From positions 62,001-126,000 of the forward strand of contig JAFGVV010000017.1 of the NCBI GenBank assembly GCA_016937795.1: a stretch of 64,000 nt of DNA, given 5' to 3'. The translations under genes and the position numbers were made by a program. Source of the stretch: Paludibacteraceae bacterium (GTDB lineage: Bacteria > Bacteroidota > Bacteroidia > Bacteroidales > Paludibacteraceae). Positions 62,350 through 64,000 of this stretch are shown in pieces; position 1 is the stretch's first letter, and each line of letters opens with the position of its first letter. The notes beneath the pieces were generated by a model. That model searched no databases and was not told the DNA's origin. It was given only the letters and a program-made list of their open reading frames with translations.

Positions 62350-63024
62350 ATGAAGAAATTTGTATTTTTTATACTGATCATTTTATTTGTACTTCCGCTT
62401 ACAGCACAGGAGGAAAGCCCGGATGTGCGTTCGGGCAACAAAATGTATAAGGCCGAAAAATTTACAGATGCAGAAGTAGCTTACCGGAAAGGACTGGAGA
62501 AAAATCCCAAATCGTTTGAGGCTAATTACAATCTGGGAAATGCACTTTACCGTCAGGGTAAGTACAACGAAGCGCTCGAACAATATAAAACATCGCTTGC
62601 GCTCCAACCCGACCAGAAAACAAAAGTTGCATCGGCACTGCATAACGCAGGCAATGCACTGCTCAACGAGAAAAAAATTGAAGAAAGTATAGCAGCATAC
62701 AAAATGGCTCTCAAAGCCAACCCAAAAGACAATGGTACACGCTATAATCTGGCTTACGCTCAAACTCTTCTGCAAAAACAGCAACAAAACAAAGATCAGG
62801 ATAAGAAAGATCAGCAAGAAAAACAGGAACAGGAGCAAAAAGAACAGGAGCAAAAAGAACAGGATCAGCAAAACCAACAGCCGCCACCAACCAAACAACC
62901 TGAAATGTCGAAAGAAAATGCACAGCAAATTCTCGACGCACTCATGCAGGACGAGAAAAACACACTGGACAAAGCTAAAAAGCAAAATGTTCGTTCGCGA
63001 AGAAGCGCAGACAAAGACTGGTGA
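62350..63024 (+). CDS. batC: BatC, TPR protein
   Basis: A 224-residue exported protein: signal peptide (about 1-20, LTAQ), three TPR repeats (about 25-140: SGNKMYKAEKFTDAEVAYRKGLEKNPKSFEANYNLGNALYRQGKY...), then a low-complexity coil of Gln, Glu and Lys (about 143-180, with EQKEQEQKEQDQ), a Pro-rich turn, and a C-terminal basic helix ending in SRRSADKDW. TPRs suggest that it binds other Bat proteins in the periplasm. Last complete gene of the operon in the window. Confidence 0.93.
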   Translation: MKKFVFFILIILFVLPLTAQEESPDVRSGNKMYKAEKFTDAEVAYRKGLEKNPKSFEANYNLGNALYRQGKYNEALEQYKTSLALQPDQKTKVASALHNAGNALLNEKKIEESIAAYKMALKANPKDNGTRYNLAYAQTLLQKQQQNKDQDKKDQQEKQEQEQKEQEQKEQDQQNQQPPPTKQPEMSKENAQQILDALMQDEKNTLDKAKKQNVRSRRSADKDW

Positions 63025-63100
63025 TTTTTTTAGCAGACAAATAATTCCGTGGAAATAATGCAATGTGGATTCCTCACAAACGCACATAACATATAACAGT

Positions 63101-64000
63101 ATGAAACTGACACTTCAAATAAAATTCCGACTTCTCATTTTGGCATTATTACTGGGACAATCCCTGCAAATGTTTGCCAACGATGTAAAATTCAGTGCTA
63201 CAGCGCCGAATACAGTCATTGTGGACAAACCATTTCAGCTTGTGTACACTGTAAATTCGGCCGCAAAAGATTTGAGAGTTGGCGACATAAGTAATTTCGA
63301 GATATTGGCCGGACCCTTTGAGTCACGCAGTTCAAGCTATCAGATTATCAACGGTAAAACCTCCTCATCGATAAGCCTTACGTACACTTACACACTACAG
63401 GCCACTAAAACGGGTACATTTACCATACCTTCGGCCACTATTATTGTCGATGGGCAGAAATACACATCAAATGGGCTAACAATAAAAGTGCTTCCTGCCG
63501 ACGACAAAAATGCTTCGGCTGGCAGTCAGTCGCAATCGCAAAAACAATCGACGGGCAACGCAAACATCTCGAACGATCGGATATTTATCCGCACAAGTGT
63601 ATCGAAAACTTCAGTATATGAACAGGAACCTATTCTGGTGACATACAAACTATACACTCTGGTGGACGTGGTTGGCATGAACAATATGAAATTACCTGAT
63701 TTCAACGGATTTATGAAACAGGAGTTTGATCAGGATCAAAACAAACAACTGTCGTACGAAAATTTTAACGGCAAAAACTACGGCACTGTGCTATTGTATC
63801 AGGTTTTACTTTATCCGCAACGTTCGGGCGATATTATTATCGACAAGGCAAATTTTGAGGCAATAGTTCGAATACAAAACCAGACACAAATAAGAAGTAT
63901 CTTCGATGATTTCTTCGACTCGTACTCCAATATAAATAAAAGTTTGGTGGCACCAGGTTCGAAGATTACAGTAAAAGCACTTCCTGGTGCCAGACCATCC
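63101..64000 (+). CDS. batD: BatD protein, N-terminal part (cut by window edge)
   Basis: Partial gene: the ATG at 63101 opens a frame of 300 codons that runs to the end of the window without a stop. Signal peptide about 1-26 (QSLQMFAND), then at least two Ig-like beta domains: VKFSATAPNTVIVDKPFQLVYTVNS (about 27-155) and, after a Ser/Gln-rich linker, FIRTSVSKTSVYEQEPILVTYKLYT (about 168-290). These match the BatD/oxygen-tolerance family (PF13584), which continues with a TM helix not seen here. In line with the operon order batA-batB-batC-batD. Confidence 0.9.
   Translation, partial: MKLTLQIKFRLLILALLLGQSLQMFANDVKFSATAPNTVIVDKPFQLVYTVNSAAKDLRVGDISNFEILAGPFESRSSSYQIINGKTSSSISLTYTYTLQATKTGTFTIPSATIIVDGQKYTSNGLTIKVLPADDKNASAGSQSQSQKQSTGNANISNDRIFIRTSVSKTSVYEQEPILVTYKLYTLVDVVGMNNMKLPDFNGFMKQEFDQDQNKQLSYENFNGKNYGTVLLYQVLLYPQRSGDIIIDKANFEAIVRIQNQTQIRSIFDDFFDSYSNINKSLVAPGSKITVKALPGARPS

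Noticed and set aside
62383..63087. 234-residue minus-strand ORF rich in Leu and Phe opposite batC
   Set aside because: The hydrophobic look comes from the reverse complement of the Gln/Glu/Lys coil of BatC; not a membrane protein.

Overview
The window looks like a chromosomal segment of a Bacteroidota bacterium, most likely order Bacteroidales or Marinilabiliales. Evidence seen directly: an AraC-fused hybrid two-component system, two exported proteins with type IX secretion (T9SS) type A C-terminal sorting domains, a TonB-dependent receptor with an N-terminal carboxypeptidase-like domain, a FeoA-FeoB fusion, a Bat (aerotolerance) operon, DUF4295 behind rpmB-rpmG, promoters of the TTTG / TAnnTTTG type, and almost no Shine-Dalgarno sequences. 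I saw no tRNA, rRNA, CRISPR array, insertion sequence or phage gene. Genes at both ends (TamB-like at the left, BatD at the right) are cut by the window.

Layout. 1-8.2 kb (minus strand): TamB-like protein, a two-TM mini-protein, a patatin/beta-barrel type V-d-like exporter, a very large NtrY-like sensor kinase and rlmH. 8.3-15.1 kb: DUF4783-nadC, a T9SS-exported protein of unknown role, a CBM9-like protein (minus), udk, a DnaQ-like exonuclease and MltF. 15.2-26.3 kb: a Tat-exported DUF362 protein, a NapH-NapG-like iron-sulfur fusion and a GH43-like enzyme, then a hybrid regulator with a multidomain T9SS-secreted GH76 mannanase. 26.4-32.2 kb: iron/metal locus, with FeoAB and its Cys-rich partner diverging from a His-rich exported protein and a TonB receptor across a shared palindrome. 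32.5-37.5 kb: dapF-dapL (lysine/mDAP by the aminotransferase route) and a porin-PII-AmtB ammonium operon. 37.7-40 kb (minus): acetyltransferase, HAD phosphatase, membrane protein, recR. 40.1-51.3 kb: Na+/solute symporter, EngB, a MITE-like repeat, a sugar-type MFS transporter under a LacI-type palindrome, an orphan binding lipoprotein, SecG, TRIC channel, DUF3109, CinA, L28, L33, DUF4295 and FtsY. 51.3-56.7 kb: GH97, RimO, and an HU protein overlapping a membrane-anchored HU-LysM fusion. 56.9 kb to the end: MoxR-DUF58-BatA-BatB-BatC-BatD operon.

Most of the window is housekeeping. The items I would look at first are: the single-chain NapH-NapG fusion with an internal Tat-like signal next to DUF362; the HU-TM-LysM protein that could tie nucleoid to cell wall; the divergent Feo/TonB intergenic palindromes; the His-rich protein plus CxxC-plug receptor; the PurR/LacI-like palindrome on the MFS promoter; and a set of different 7-8 bp degenerate tandem repeats that sit directly in front of several start codons. 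All functional statements are from sequence reading and family knowledge; no database search was run.
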